Positions 1 through 9,202 of a stretch of DNA of 64,000 nucleotides are shown here, in pieces (positions within the stretch are counted from its first letter, which is position 1; the number at the start of each line of letters is the position of its first letter). This stretch comes from Flammeovirga sp. OC4. GTDB lineage: Bacteria; Bacteroidota; Bacteroidia; Cytophagales; Flammeovirgaceae. The stretch lies in contig NZ_JTAM01000010.1 of the NCBI RefSeq assembly GCF_000812565.1, positions 1 through 64,000 on the forward strand. The letters are read 5' to 3'. A program made the position numbers and the translations under genes. The notes beneath the pieces are model-generated. The model was not told the DNA's origin and made no database searches. It saw nothing but the letters and a program-made list of their open reading frames with translations.

Positions 1-19
1 TTTTAAACCCATTTCTGAG

Positions 20-166
20 ACCAATAAATCCCACTAATTCATATTTTTTTTCTGATTACTGCCTTCAAAAAACTTTAAATAGAACCACTATTCATACGTT
101 TTTTAGCGTTGTACTCACAAAAAATAATGAAGAATTAATTATTATTTATTTTTGGCTTGGTACTTA
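20..166. repeat. Copy 1 of a MITE-like repeat (GTACCAAG family)
   Basis: Positions 62-125 match 11672-11735 with only one clear difference (A at 76, C at 11686). The right end at about 145-166 reads TTTTTGGCTTGGTACTTA, the inverted form of the GTACCAAG end. The left end is eroded, with only ACCAATAAAT and CACTAATTC recognisable. It lies between the window edge and the 3' end of the sigma factor gene. No transposase is present, so it looks like a non-autonomous element or remnant. Confidence 0.7.
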
Positions 167-171
167 CTTTC

Positions 172-750
172 TTAAAGGAATAAGAAATAAAAAAGCAACA
201 TAGAAGTGACTGAAATATTTTCTTTTAAGAATTTTAATGCGTGCGAAATATGGGTTTCTACGGTTCTGATAGAGATGTCCAATCTTTTAGCAATTTCTTG
301 ATTGGATAAATGTTCAAATCGTGAAAGGTGAAATACTTCTTTACAACGATGTGGTAGCTCTTCTAATAAATGATGGACTTCTTCGTTAAGCTCATTGACA
401 ATGACAAGATCATCTGTATTTTGTTGACTAAATATGTGCTCTGCCAATTCTAATTGTTCTTCGGTGAGCACTACTTTTCGGAAATGTTTGGCTACTTGAA
501 ATTTTACGGCTTGATGTAAATAAGCGTTGAGGTGAGTAATCTGCAGTGTTTCTTTTTTGGTCCAAAGCGTAACAAAAATCTCTTGAATAATATCTTCACT
601 TAATTGCTGATCGTTCAATATTTGATACCCGAACCGGAGCAAACGGTCAAAATAGCGGTTGTAAATTTCATCAAAAGCAGAAAGTTTTTTTTCTTCTAAA
701 AGAAGCTTTAAAAGTTCAATATCAGATGATTTCGATAGTTTATTTTTCAT
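172..750 (-). CDS. ECF RNA polymerase sigma factor, FecI-like
   Basis: A 192-residue group-4 sigma factor. The N-terminal half holds a sigma region 2 segment (FDEIYNRYFDRLLRFGYQIL, then LSEDIIQEIFVTLW). The C-terminal half holds region 4 with a helix-turn-helix (LSNQEIAKRLDISIRTVETHI). Such proteins direct core RNA polymerase to envelope or TonB-linked genes in Bacteroidota. The open frame can begin at a TTG 21 bases upstream, but the ATG at 750 gives the usual start. No FecR-type anti-sigma gene is adjacent: the upstream neighbour is a DNA repair gene and the downstream side is a repeat. The last residues (SVTSMLLFYFLFL) form an unusually hydrophobic tail. Its target genes cannot be read from the window. 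Confidence 0.88.
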   Translation of the reverse strand: MKNKLSKSSDIELLKLLLEEKKLSAFDEIYNRYFDRLLRFGYQILNDQQLSEDIIQEIFVTLWTKKETLQITHLNAYLHQAVKFQVAKHFRKVVLTEEQLELAEHIFSQQNTDDLVIVNELNEEVHHLLEELPHRCKEVFHLSRFEHLSNQEIAKRLDISIRTVETHISHALKFLKENISVTSMLLFYFLFL

Positions 751-879
751 TGTCTTAGATTTGTTACGCAAAACTAGTAAATAAAAATCGGCAACTATGT
801 GATCACCATATTAACAAAAATGGAATAAATAGTGAAGAAAGAAACATGAAGTATTTCCTTCTTCAAACAGACTATACAC

Positions 880-1587
880 TTAACACCTCGCTTTTTTCTT
901 CTTCTTTCCCACTCTATCTTTTTCAATTATTTTCTGAATATAATCAGAAGCCAACGGTACCTTACAACTTGTGTCACCCACATTGACACTTACTTTCCCT
1001 ATATTTTTAGCCACTTCCATTGCTTTTTCTGTCAAAGCTGAAATATAGGAACCAACAGAGATCACGAATCCATTTTTTGTATACCTCACTCTATTTAATG
1101 ATTCATGAATATCGGTATTAACTTGGTCTAGTAGTTCTTCTATTTTCTTGATTTCAATTTGATCATCTGCAGTAATAGCTATATAATTGGAAAGCGTTGA
1201 CCAACCTGCACTTTGTACTCCTTCATCCATATCATTGATCCACTCAAGCCCCAATTCCCAACCATATTTTGATTCAGAAGCAATCCACGCTACCGTATAT
1301 TCCGACAGCATATACCAATTGGCTTGTTTTACCCACTCTTGTAAAGTTTCTTTAGTAATGATTTTGTTGTCCGCAATTAACCCTGCCAAATACATCGCAT
1401 CAGAATTGCCTGTAGCATACAGTTCAAGTGCCAAATCATGGTCTTTTTTCACCTTCTTTTGAATGGTTTTCAAATCACCGACCTTCACGCCAAAAAAAGG
1501 TTCTTTAGCACCATGCTTTAAATAAATTGACTTTGTTCCTTCATTTCCCAATTGATAAAGGGCATCCATTACTTCATTTTTTGTCAT
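880..1587 (-). CDS. DNA alkylation repair protein, AlkD-like
   Basis: A 235-residue protein matching the AlkD family of HEAT-repeat DNA glycosylases, which excise N3- and N7-alkylated purines without flipping the base. Visible family features are the helical repeat pattern throughout, the segment with WVKQANWYMLSEY, the WINDMDEGVQSAGW block and a C-terminal VNVGDTSCKVP motif typical of the subfamily found in Bacteroidota and Firmicutes. The tail is very basic (GKKKKKARC), consistent with DNA contact. It starts at an ATG at 1587, 45 bases after the ribD terminator, so it is probably transcribed from its own promoter. The family assignment is firm; the lesion preference is not visible. Confidence 0.85.
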   Translation of the reverse strand: MTKNEVMDALYQLGNEGTKSIYLKHGAKEPFFGVKVGDLKTIQKKVKKDHDLALELYATGNSDAMYLAGLIADNKIITKETLQEWVKQANWYMLSEYTVAWIASESKYGWELGLEWINDMDEGVQSAGWSTLSNYIAITADDQIEIKKIEELLDQVNTDIHESLNRVRYTKNGFVISVGSYISALTEKAMEVAKNIGKVSVNVGDTSCKVPLASDYIQKIIEKDRVGKKKKKARC

Positions 1588-1632
1588 CCTGAATTCGTTT
1601 GAGTGAATGATGTGAATCCTAAAATAAAAAAA

Positions 1633-1660
1633 TCTCCTGATTAGAACACTAAGCAGGAGA
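1633..1660 (-). terminator. Terminator of ribD
   Basis: On the minus strand TCTCCTGCTTAG and CTAATCAGGAGA form a stem with one mismatch and a 4-base loop, followed by seven T residues. It lies 25 bases after the ribD stop codon. Confidence 0.85.
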
Positions 1661-1684
1661 CTTCATTATAATTTTGTAATGGTT

Positions 1685-2716
1685 TTATCTTCTTTTGTAA
1701 ATGGAATAATCATCTCCGTCAATCTGTTGAGAAGAAATTTTCCTAGCATTTGTCAAAGTGGGAGCTTCGATACCTTTTCCAAAAGTTGTAGTTGAAGACG
1801 TGAATATATGGGCTTCATCCCACAATCCTTTATTGATGAACTGCGTTAATAATCTACTTCCACCTTCCACAATTACTGAACGTACTTTTCTACCCATCAA
1901 ATCCGTCAGAAGATCTTCAAAGAAAGTATCTTTTCCTAGTGGGATAAATGCTAAGTTTTCGTTTTCTTCATCGAAAGATGTAGTGTAACAAATGGTTTTT
2001 AACTCATTATCAAAAAGGCCTAAACTTTGATTAAGTTTATGCTCTCTATCTACCACAACTCGAAGAGGGTTTTTACCTGCCCAATCTCTTGTGTTTAAGG
2101 TTGGATTATCATGCTTTGCGGTATTGCTCCCTACCATAATTGCATCTTCCTCCGCTCTCATTTTATGTACCAACTGACGCGACAAACCATTACTGATCCA
2201 TTTTGAATCATAATTTTCTCTTGCCACAAAGCCGTCAGCTGTTTGAGCATACTTCAAGGTCACATAAGGTTTGTTATGCACCATCGTTTTAAAGAAACGC
2301 TTATTAACTTCCAAGCCTTCTTCCTCTAAAATTCCAGTTTCAACATGTATCCCTGCATCTGTCATCTTTTTGATTCCTCTACCCGCAACCAGTGGGTTAG
2401 GATCAAGATTACAGACATAAACATTCTTTAATTTTGTTCTCACAATCAGATCAGCACATGGAGGTGTTTTTCCATAATGACTACAAGGTTCCAAAGTCAC
2501 ATACATATCTGCTTCCGTCAGGAACTGCTGATCCTCCTCTTTTACTGATGCAATAGCATTAGGTTCTGCATGGGGTTCACCATATTTTTTATGATACCCT
2601 TCTCCTATAATTCTATCTTTATATACTATTACAGCCCCTACCATAGGGTTCGGGCTGACACTTCCCATTCCCTTTTGAGCGAGCTGTAAAGCTCTATACA
2701 TATATTTTTTGTCCAT
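1685..2716 (-). CDS. ribD: Bifunctional riboflavin biosynthesis deaminase/reductase RibD
   Basis: A 343-residue enzyme performing steps two and three of riboflavin synthesis: deamination of the pyrimidine from GTP cyclohydrolase II, then NADPH reduction of its ribosyl side chain. Residues 1-145 are the zinc deaminase, with HAE at 49-51 and the PCSHYGKTPPC segment supplying Cys78 and Cys87; His49 and both cysteines would bind zinc and Glu51 would act as proton shuttle. Residues from about 146 form the reductase (YVTLKYAQTADG, MVGSNTAKHDNPTLN, VIVEGGSRLL). Length is normal. It follows a T9SS cargo gene by 43 bases on the same strand and ends at a strong terminator. No FMN riboswitch fits in the short upstream gap. 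Confidence 0.96.
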   Translation of the reverse strand: MDKKYMYRALQLAQKGMGSVSPNPMVGAVIVYKDRIIGEGYHKKYGEPHAEPNAIASVKEEDQQFLTEADMYVTLEPCSHYGKTPPCADLIVRTKLKNVYVCNLDPNPLVAGRGIKKMTDAGIHVETGILEEEGLEVNKRFFKTMVHNKPYVTLKYAQTADGFVARENYDSKWISNGLSRQLVHKMRAEEDAIMVGSNTAKHDNPTLNTRDWAGKNPLRVVVDREHKLNQSLGLFDNELKTICYTTSFDEENENLAFIPLGKDTFFEDLLTDLMGRKVRSVIVEGGSRLLTQFINKGLWDEAHIFTSSTTTFGKGIEAPTLTNARKISSQQIDGDDYSIYKRR

Positions 2717-2759
2717 TGCTATCGTTTGTTAAGTTTTCGATAGCTAATTTAAGTATTCA

Positions 2760-4808
2760 TCATTGGACTGTAAAACGTTGAATCTTCTTTTTTCCGGAGG
2801 CAGTAGAAATCATTAACATATAAATTCCTTTTGGTAAAGTGGAAATATCAATTGTGTGATGTGTTGCATCCCATTGTGTTTCACGATACCTTTTACCATT
2901 TAAGTCAAAAATCTGATAAGTACTGATCGTTTCATTGATTAACGCTGTAGTTTCAATATTAATCTCAGTGCTTGACGGGTTTGGATAGATGATGTAATCA
3001 AAATTATTGGGTAAATCATTATTACCGACCTGTACCCACTCTGAATAAGAAAATTGCCCATCGTAATCCGTCTGTTTCAAGCGGAAATATTGATATGTCT
3101 CCCAGAGACCTTTTGTGACTGTTTGAGTATAATTAATTTCTACATTTGAATTTCCTGCACCTTCTATTTTAGCCAGAACATTAGAATATTTTCGATCGGT
3201 AGACCCTTCCAACTCAAAATAATCATTATTGATTTCTTGTGCCGTTACCCAATTAAAATTTAGAGCATCGCCTTCTTTCTCTACTTCAAATGATTTCAAA
3301 GTAATAGGAAGGTCATGATCATCACTGTCTCCTCCTAAAGTAAATGGACTAAATGACTTTACAGCGTCCACTACAAAACCTGTAACACTTCCACCGGTAT
3401 AAAGGCCTCCATTAGGAGTAACATGAGTTGAACCTCCTCCTACATTTCCTTCCGAAAACCATTCGGTTGCCCCACTATTATAATGCATAAGATGAAGTGA
3501 AGCTGTCTGACTTTCATTCACTCCTGAGTTAGAATGATAAGAGACTGCAACATTGAAGTTATAGTTGGTATTATCTACATCTACCGCTGATCCGTCTACC
3601 TCTATTTCCCAATGTTCAACAGAACTTACATTCACCCCCAAGTCACTAATATTTGAGACATCAGAATAAGGTGTATGAAAATATTGTGCGGTGAGTATAT
3701 ATGAACTTGGAGAAGCCACCAAATTTTGAACACCTCCCACTCTCAACATATTGGCATCTCCAATGGGTAATAAAACATACCCTTTTGTACCTGCCGCCAC
3801 TTCTAATCTCATTTCACCGTCCACATGTGATGCATCTGAGCCACCTGAACTCGTTGCATTTAGGTTTTCAGAATAAGAGGCTCCATCAACGGACCCACCT
3901 TCCTCAATTGTAAGTCGATAAGTAGATGTTGTTAGTATTCCATTATCTAAGAATAATTCACCTCCCATCACCAAACTTCTGCCCAGCGTAATGCCTGAAG
4001 CAGTATTGATTCTTACGTTATTAAAAGGATTCGTATTTGTTGCCGTAAACGTTCCGGAGGCTCCCTCAAGAAACTCTATACTACCATTATCCTCTGCGTT
4101 GGCACTTGTTCCCGCTGCTATTGTAAAAGTCGAAGGAATGGCACTACTTACCTTCAGTGTATAGTCTTTATCCAACGTTATTGAACCTGTTTCTTCTAGA
4201 AATTCTGTAGGTAAATCTGCTAGTGTATTTTCTAATGAACCTGAAGGATAACGTAATGTATTATCTGCAGTAATAGTACCATCTATATAGTCACCCAGTA
4301 AGCCCGAAACAGTAGGAGAAGCAAGGTCTAATGTCAAAGTGGTGACACTATTACTATAAAACATCCCATTGTGTGTAATATTCGCAACTGATTCTGTTAG
4401 ATTAAAATTTGAGCCTTCTAAGAAATAAATATTTTCAATCGTCAGGTTAACATAATTGTTCCTGATGTAAAGAATGCCTATCACATTCAAATTTGTCACT
4501 GTCAAAGTAGATTGTCCAGCAGTCCCTGATGCCATATGATAAAGGTATTTGCCACTTTTGATGACAATACTTTTTACGGAGATACTTGAACTAGGAAGAG
4601 TGACATTATGTTGTACTATAAAATCATGCGTGGAGGGATTACTTATTTCATCTCCTTTCACCCATTGTTCAGAAGAGGAACCACTTTCCGTGGTATACCA
4701 GATCGCATCTGAAGAAAAATTCCCGTTACTTTGAGAGTAATAAGTAGTAGCTGATAATTCGTGGGTAAGTGAACAAAGCACCAGTATAAATATTAGATAG
4801 ACTTTCAT
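2760..4808 (-). CDS. Secreted T9SS cargo protein with C-terminal sorting domain
   Basis: A 682-residue secreted protein. It opens with a signal peptide (MKVYLIFILVLCSLTHELSA). The middle is Ser/Thr/Asn/Gly-rich with short beta repeats of the kind found in adhesins and beta-helix proteins (for example ILTTSTYRLTIEEGGSVDGA). The last 80 residues are a typical type A T9SS sorting domain: YIIYPNPSSTEINIE, then YQIFDLNGK, then ISTLPKGIYMLMIST and a terminal KIQRFTVQ. This signal sends proteins through the type IX machinery to the cell surface. No catalytic domain is recognised, so adhesion or surface coating is only a guess. A possible -7 box TAAGTTTG lies at 4857-4864 on the minus strand. Confidence 0.85.
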   Translation of the reverse strand: MKVYLIFILVLCSLTHELSATTYYSQSNGNFSSDAIWYTTESGSSSEQWVKGDEISNPSTHDFIVQHNVTLPSSSISVKSIVIKSGKYLYHMASGTAGQSTLTVTNLNVIGILYIRNNYVNLTIENIYFLEGSNFNLTESVANITHNGMFYSNSVTTLTLDLASPTVSGLLGDYIDGTITADNTLRYPSGSLENTLADLPTEFLEETGSITLDKDYTLKVSSAIPSTFTIAAGTSANAEDNGSIEFLEGASGTFTATNTNPFNNVRINTASGITLGRSLVMGGELFLDNGILTTSTYRLTIEEGGSVDGASYSENLNATSSGGSDASHVDGEMRLEVAAGTKGYVLLPIGDANMLRVGGVQNLVASPSSYILTAQYFHTPYSDVSNISDLGVNVSSVEHWEIEVDGSAVDVDNTNYNFNVAVSYHSNSGVNESQTASLHLMHYNSGATEWFSEGNVGGGSTHVTPNGGLYTGGSVTGFVVDAVKSFSPFTLGGDSDDHDLPITLKSFEVEKEGDALNFNWVTAQEINNDYFELEGSTDRKYSNVLAKIEGAGNSNVEINYTQTVTKGLWETYQYFRLKQTDYDGQFSYSEWVQVGNNDLPNNFDYIIYPNPSSTEINIETTALINETISTYQIFDLNGKRYRETQWDATHHTIDISTLPKGIYMLMISTASGKKKIQRFTVQ

Positions 4809-5032
4809 GATAGTTTCAATTTGGTTTTAATACTAAGTCGGTTATTCCATCTAACACAAACTTATCTAAAGCAGTTTCCTCGGTTTTATTGTATCAATGT
4901 GATTATTTGAATGAAATAGGAGGTTATTTTTTTATCATTAAACTTAATTCTTTTCTTTTCTCTAACTTTATCTCAAAATCCTACAAGTTCATCTCAGTAA
5001 GGTTTCAGTGTTTTTTATATTTATTTTTCAGC

Positions 5033-5938
5033 ATGGAGAAAGTAATCCTTGAACAGATTCAAACCCCTGATCAAATTGATCAACAAGAACGTTTTTTTGA
5101 TTTTATTCTAAAGCAAAGCCAATTTGTGACATCAAGAAATGGCCTAAAAAAGGCTTTCAAAGAAAAACGGGTAGTTTGTAATGAGCAAGTTTTGAAGGGT
5201 GCTGAATGGATCACTCCTGATCAAGAAATTGTGATTTATGCTGAAGAAGCTAAAGCACCTAAAATATTTGAAATGAAACTTGAGGTCATTTTTGAGGATG
5301 AAGATTTGGCTGTAATCTATAAGCCTTCTGGAATACCGGTAAGTGGGAATCAATTCAAAACCATTGAAAATGCATTGCTGTACAATGTATCACAAAGCCC
5401 GCTCCTTGACGCCATGCCTTGGCCCAAACCTTGTCACCGATTAGATGCTCCTACCTCTGGACTTTTATTGATTGCAAAAACGCGATTGGCAAGAGTCAAA
5501 CTTGGGCAACAGTTTGAAGACAAAACAATCAAGAAAAAATATCATGCTATAGCGATGGGAGCTTTTGCGAGTAAAATGGATGATATAAACTTCGACTTAG
5601 AGGGGAAACCTTGTCATAGTTCTTATAAAGTCATTAAAGAGATTCCATCGTTAAGAAGTGAAATTCTCACATTGGTGGAGTTAGAACCTCATACGGGAAG
5701 AACACATCAACTTAGAAAGCATCTTGCAATGATACAACATCCAATTGTTGGAGATAAAGAGTATGGAGAGGAAGGAAATACTTTAAAAGGAAAGGGATTA
5801 TTCTTGAGTAGTACTTCCATTTCCTTTGTACACCCTAGAACCAATGAGAGGCAATTATTTTCTACTAATTACCCCTCAAAATTTGATGCTCTTTTAGAAA
5901 GAGAAACCAAAATGTGGGAAAAATATAAGGGTAAGTAG
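5033..5938 (+). CDS. RluA-family pseudouridine synthase
   Basis: A 301-residue RNA pseudouridine synthase. An S4-like N-terminal region (about 20-72) precedes the catalytic domain. The catalytic Asp is in CHRLDAPTSG (Asp138), where most relatives have HRLDRxTSG, so the Arg after Asp is replaced by Ala. Later family motifs are IKKKYHAIAMG and TGRTHQLRKHLA, followed by IVGDKEYG. The longest frame starts at 4889, but its first 48 residues look untranslated; the ATG at 5033 gives the proper family start. The substrate (23S rRNA or tRNA) cannot be decided. It is a single-gene unit between divergent and convergent neighbours. Confidence 0.88.
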   Translation: MEKVILEQIQTPDQIDQQERFFDFILKQSQFVTSRNGLKKAFKEKRVVCNEQVLKGAEWITPDQEIVIYAEEAKAPKIFEMKLEVIFEDEDLAVIYKPSGIPVSGNQFKTIENALLYNVSQSPLLDAMPWPKPCHRLDAPTSGLLLIAKTRLARVKLGQQFEDKTIKKKYHAIAMGAFASKMDDINFDLEGKPCHSSYKVIKEIPSLRSEILTLVELEPHTGRTHQLRKHLAMIQHPIVGDKEYGEEGNTLKGKGLFLSSTSISFVHPRTNERQLFSTNYPSKFDALLERETKMWEKYKGK

Positions 5939-6090
5939 TTGTAACTCTTTTCTACAAGAAGAAAGAAGCTTGGAAGTAATACCTTTAAATTAGGTAGAAA
6001 TGTTTCTTAAAAGAAAAGATATTGTAGCTTTCAATCTATACTTACCCTTATTTTTTGAAATATGTTCTATCTGCTGAACCTACTTCAACT

Positions 6091-6678
6091 TTATTCTTTT
6101 AATACCATATCGATACACATCACTGCAGCCATAATTAGTAATCTAAGCTTGTGATCTTGTGGTACCTCTGGATTGATTTCTAAACCATAATTATCCGCAG
6201 ACGTAAATAATTCTTTTGCAAAACCTGCAAATTCTTTACTCACATGAGCAAACTCAAAATCATCTTTCATAAACCTGAAATCCCAGCTTGTCCACTTTCC
6301 TTTCAACATACAAAGTGACGTTCCTGCAGCATCAAATACTTCAAATTTACCACCTATTGAAAATAGTTTTTGCTTGAATACACCAATTAATTGATCATTT
6401 TCATCCAACACCTCAACGTCTGATAAGAAAATAGAAATTCCCCTTTTAACCGTCAGGATTTTTTGCCCTGATGTTGTTTTAATTTCAATATGAAAAGGGG
6501 TCATTCTTTTGTAATCTGTAAAGCGAAGGATTTTAGTAAAGAAACCTAATGAATCCTCACGACATTCCATGATGATCTCATTTGTTGCCGGATCATAAAT
6601 ATCATAGTTGTTCGCGGCTTTGAACATTCCTACATGTTCCTTTACAAAGAATTGATTTTTATTTAATATGGGATGCAT
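6091..6678 (-). CDS. LURP-one-related / phospholipid scramblase-like protein
   Basis: A 195-residue protein with the Tubby-like beta-barrel pattern of LURP-one-related and scramblase proteins: an opening YDIYDPATNEIIMECRED strand pair, then DYKRMTPFHIEI, ILTVKRGISIFLSDVEVLDENDQ, IGVFKQKLFSIGGKFEVFD and a closing helix (RLLIMAAVMCIDMVL) that would sit in the barrel. There is no signal peptide, so it is probably cytoplasmic or at the inner membrane face. Bacterial members have no settled function. It stands alone, 91 bases from the esterase gene upstream. Confidence 0.7.
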   Translation of the reverse strand: MHPILNKNQFFVKEHVGMFKAANNYDIYDPATNEIIMECREDSLGFFTKILRFTDYKRMTPFHIEIKTTSGQKILTVKRGISIFLSDVEVLDENDQLIGVFKQKLFSIGGKFEVFDAAGTSLCMLKGKWTSWDFRFMKDDFEFAHVSKEFAGFAKELFTSADNYGLEINPEVPQDHKLRLLIMAAVMCIDMVLKE

Positions 6679-6769
6679 AAAATAGTTTGTTTAGTATCTC
6701 TATATCTAAGCACAAGAAGGCACTTAATTGTTAGTAACTCAACCGAATAAAATAAGAGATATTAGTTCA

Positions 6770-7444
6770 TTAAAATTTATCATCAAAATGCTTTACGCAT
6801 TCTTCGAGAACATCTCTTCTCACGTGATGTCCTCCATCAAAGTTAATGAATTTTGAATTACAATTTAGCGAGTTTAATAACTCTTTTTGTTTTTTTATGT
6901 CAATGAAAGTTCTGAAAGGATCTCTATCTCCTAACACTATAAAAACAGTAGAATCAGGGGATAAGAAAGAATAATCATCCAGTGTAAATTCTTTTGGCAT
7001 ATCTGCCGCCCAGAGAATAAGGTTATCCACCTTAGGTTTATAATATTTAAGCCATCTTAATAAGGTTGCCCCTCCTTGTGAGAAAGCAAGGTAATTGAAT
7101 TTTAAATGATCCTTTTGATCTCCCAATTCACTTAAACGATTTTCAAAAACGTTAGAAAGGTATTCCTGCTGATGTCTGATGTCTGCCTCTCTGTCTAATT
7201 TTGTCATCCAAGATGCTCCCACTTTTTGATATTGCTTATCCAAATAAAAGCGAGATAAACCTTGGCAGCCTACTACATGATGCCTGTCGGTGTTCAAAAT
7301 GTCAAACCTCCTCATAAAATGATCCGCTAATTGACCATAGCCATGAAGCACCATCCATAGGTGTTCTGTCTTATTTGTTACTGTTCCGTTTGTGTAGAAA
7401 GGTGCCTCAACTTGGAGAGGGACCCATTGTTGATGATGTTCCAT
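6770..7444 (-). CDS. Alpha/beta hydrolase, carboxylesterase/phospholipase type
   Basis: A 224-residue serine hydrolase of the short carboxylesterase/phospholipase group. The oxyanion strand is WMVLHGYGQ (30-38), the nucleophile elbow is FSQGG with Ser122, the acid is in VLGDRDPF and the base is in GGHHVRRDV near residue 206. There is no signal peptide. The gene lies directly after the fadD terminator, whose T-run ends within a few bases of this start codon. It may release fatty acids that the neighbouring acyl-CoA ligase activates, but that link is inferred from position only. Confidence 0.8.
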   Translation of the reverse strand: MEHHQQWVPLQVEAPFYTNGTVTNKTEHLWMVLHGYGQLADHFMRRFDILNTDRHHVVGCQGLSRFYLDKQYQKVGASWMTKLDREADIRHQQEYLSNVFENRLSELGDQKDHLKFNYLAFSQGGATLLRWLKYYKPKVDNLILWAADMPKEFTLDDYSFLSPDSTVFIVLGDRDPFRTFIDIKKQKELLNSLNCNSKFINFDGGHHVRRDVLEECVKHFDDKF

Positions 7445-7457
7445 AATTTCATAAAAA

Positions 7458-7484
7458 AAGGTACTGTCTTTTAAACAGTACCTT
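7458..7484 (-). terminator. Terminator of fadD, abutting the next start
   Basis: On the minus strand AAGGTACTGT, a 7-base loop and ACAGTACCTT form a perfect 10-bp stem followed by seven T residues. It lies 20 bases after the fadD stop and 13 bases before the esterase ATG. Confidence 0.88.
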
Positions 7485-7504
7485 CAGTTGTAATATTATA
7501 TATT

Positions 7505-9202
7505 TTAATGAAGAACCTTTTTAGTATTCTCCAACTCTTCTTCTTTCAAGAATCTTCTCATAATCTTACCCACTGTAGATTTTGGTAATTCAGTTCTGAA
7601 TTCATAATGCTTTGGTACTTTATAACCTGCCAAATTTTGTTTACAGAATTCCTTCAAAGCATCGGCTGTAAGATGTTGATCTTTTTTCACGATAAAACAT
7701 TTCACGGCTTCCGTAGATTTATCATCTGGAATACCAATTACAGCACATTCGTCCACACCTTCATGCATGGCTAGTACTTCTTCTACCTCATTTGGGTATA
7801 CATTAAATCCAGAGACCAAGATCATATCTTTTTTACGATCTACAATCTTGAAATAACCATGATGGTCCATCGTAGCAATATCACCAGTTCTCAACCATCC
7901 ATTCGGGAAGAAAGTTTCTGCTGTTTCTTCCTCACGCTTCCAGTATCCTTTCATTACTTGAGGACCTTTCACACAAAGTTCACCCTCATCACCAATAGGT
8001 ACTTCAACACCTTCTTCATTTAAGATCTTTACGTTGGTAGAAGGGTAAGGTAAACCAATGGTGCCAATCTTAGGACTATCCAAACGGTGTACACACACTA
8101 CAGGAGAAGTTTCCGTCAAACCATAGCCTTCTGCTAACGTACAACCAGTCACCTCTTCCCATCGTTTTGCTACAGCTTCTTGTACAGCCATACCGCCACC
8201 AATAGTTACTTTCAATTTAGAAAAATCAATATCAGCGAACTTTTTATGATTTAGCATTCCATTGAAAAGGGTATTTACACCTGTCAAAATAGAGAATTTA
8301 TATTTGCTGATTTCTTTTAAGAAACCATCCATATCTCTTGGGTTTGTGATCAATAAATTGTGTGCACCGATCTTCATCATCGTCATACAATTTACCGTCA
8401 AAGCAAATATATGATACAAAGGCAAAGCTGTAATCACCAACTCTTTTCCTTCTTCAAGACATCCTTGCAGCCATGCATTTGATTGCTCTAAATTGGCTAC
8501 TATATTTCTGTGTGTTAGAATTGCACCCTTTGCCACTCCGGTAGTACCTCCTGTATATTGTAAGAAAGCATGATCTTGCCCTGTCATTGCCGGGCGTTTG
8601 TATTCTACTTTAGCTCCTTCACTTAAAGCTTTCTTGAATGGTACCGCGGTTGGCAATTTATAAGCAGGCACCATCTTTTTTACGTATTTTACAACAGAGT
8701 TGACAATAAGACTTTTGGGGAAGCCCAATAAATCGCCTAATTCTGTAATAATAATATTTTTCAGTTCAGGTAACCTACCTTGTATATTTTGGAGTTTATC
8801 CGCAAAATTGGCTAAAATCACTATCGTTTTTACTCCAGCATCTGAGAACTGATGCTCCATTTCTCTTTCCGTGTAAAGAGGGTTTGTATTTACTACAACC
8901 ATCCCCGCTCGAATAGCCCCTATCATTGCAATAGGATACTGCAATGTATTTGGCATTTGAATCGCTATACGATCCCCTTTCTTCATTTTACATTGGTTCT
9001 GTAAATAGGAAGCAAAACGTTGTGATGCTAAATCAACATCTTCGAACGTTAATTTTCCTCCCATATTTTCATAGGCAACCTTATTTGAAAACTTCTGGAA
9101 AGATTCCTCAAATAATTTGAGTAATGAGTGGTAATTATCCGGGTCGATCTCTTTTGGAGTAAAATCGGCATAGTGTTTATGCCAAGGGAAATTCTGTTCC
9201 AT
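7505..9202 (-). CDS. fadD: Long-chain-fatty-acid--CoA ligase
   Basis: A 565-residue acyl-adenylating enzyme that activates long-chain fatty acids to acyl-CoA for beta-oxidation or lipid synthesis. The ATP-binding P-loop is LQYTGGTTGVAKGAILTH (214-231). Further ANL-family motifs are GYGLTETSPVV, the GWLRTGDIA hinge region, and the C-terminal catalytic lysine motif LPKSTVGKIMRR. Length and motif order are normal for FadD. The ATG at 9202 is preferred to a GTG two codons upstream. A consensus promoter lies about 180 bases upstream and a strong terminator follows. Confidence 0.94.
   Translation of the reverse strand: MEQNFPWHKHYADFTPKEIDPDNYHSLLKLFEESFQKFSNKVAYENMGGKLTFEDVDLASQRFASYLQNQCKMKKGDRIAIQMPNTLQYPIAMIGAIRAGMVVVNTNPLYTEREMEHQFSDAGVKTIVILANFADKLQNIQGRLPELKNIIITELGDLLGFPKSLIVNSVVKYVKKMVPAYKLPTAVPFKKALSEGAKVEYKRPAMTGQDHAFLQYTGGTTGVAKGAILTHRNIVANLEQSNAWLQGCLEEGKELVITALPLYHIFALTVNCMTMMKIGAHNLLITNPRDMDGFLKEISKYKFSILTGVNTLFNGMLNHKKFADIDFSKLKVTIGGGMAVQEAVAKRWEEVTGCTLAEGYGLTETSPVVCVHRLDSPKIGTIGLPYPSTNVKILNEEGVEVPIGDEGELCVKGPQVMKGYWKREEETAETFFPNGWLRTGDIATMDHHGYFKIVDRKKDMILVSGFNVYPNEVEEVLAMHEGVDECAVIGIPDDKSTEAVKCFIVKKDQHLTADALKEFCKQNLAGYKVPKHYEFRTELPKSTVGKIMRRFLKEEELENTKKVLH

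Noticed and set aside
2717-2759. FMN riboswitch before ribD
   Set aside because: The gap is only 43 bases, too short for the aptamer.
4889-5032. N-terminal extension of the RluA-type protein
   Set aside because: Its residues are Phe/Ser/Lys-rich without domain similarity, and the ATG at 5033 fits the family start.
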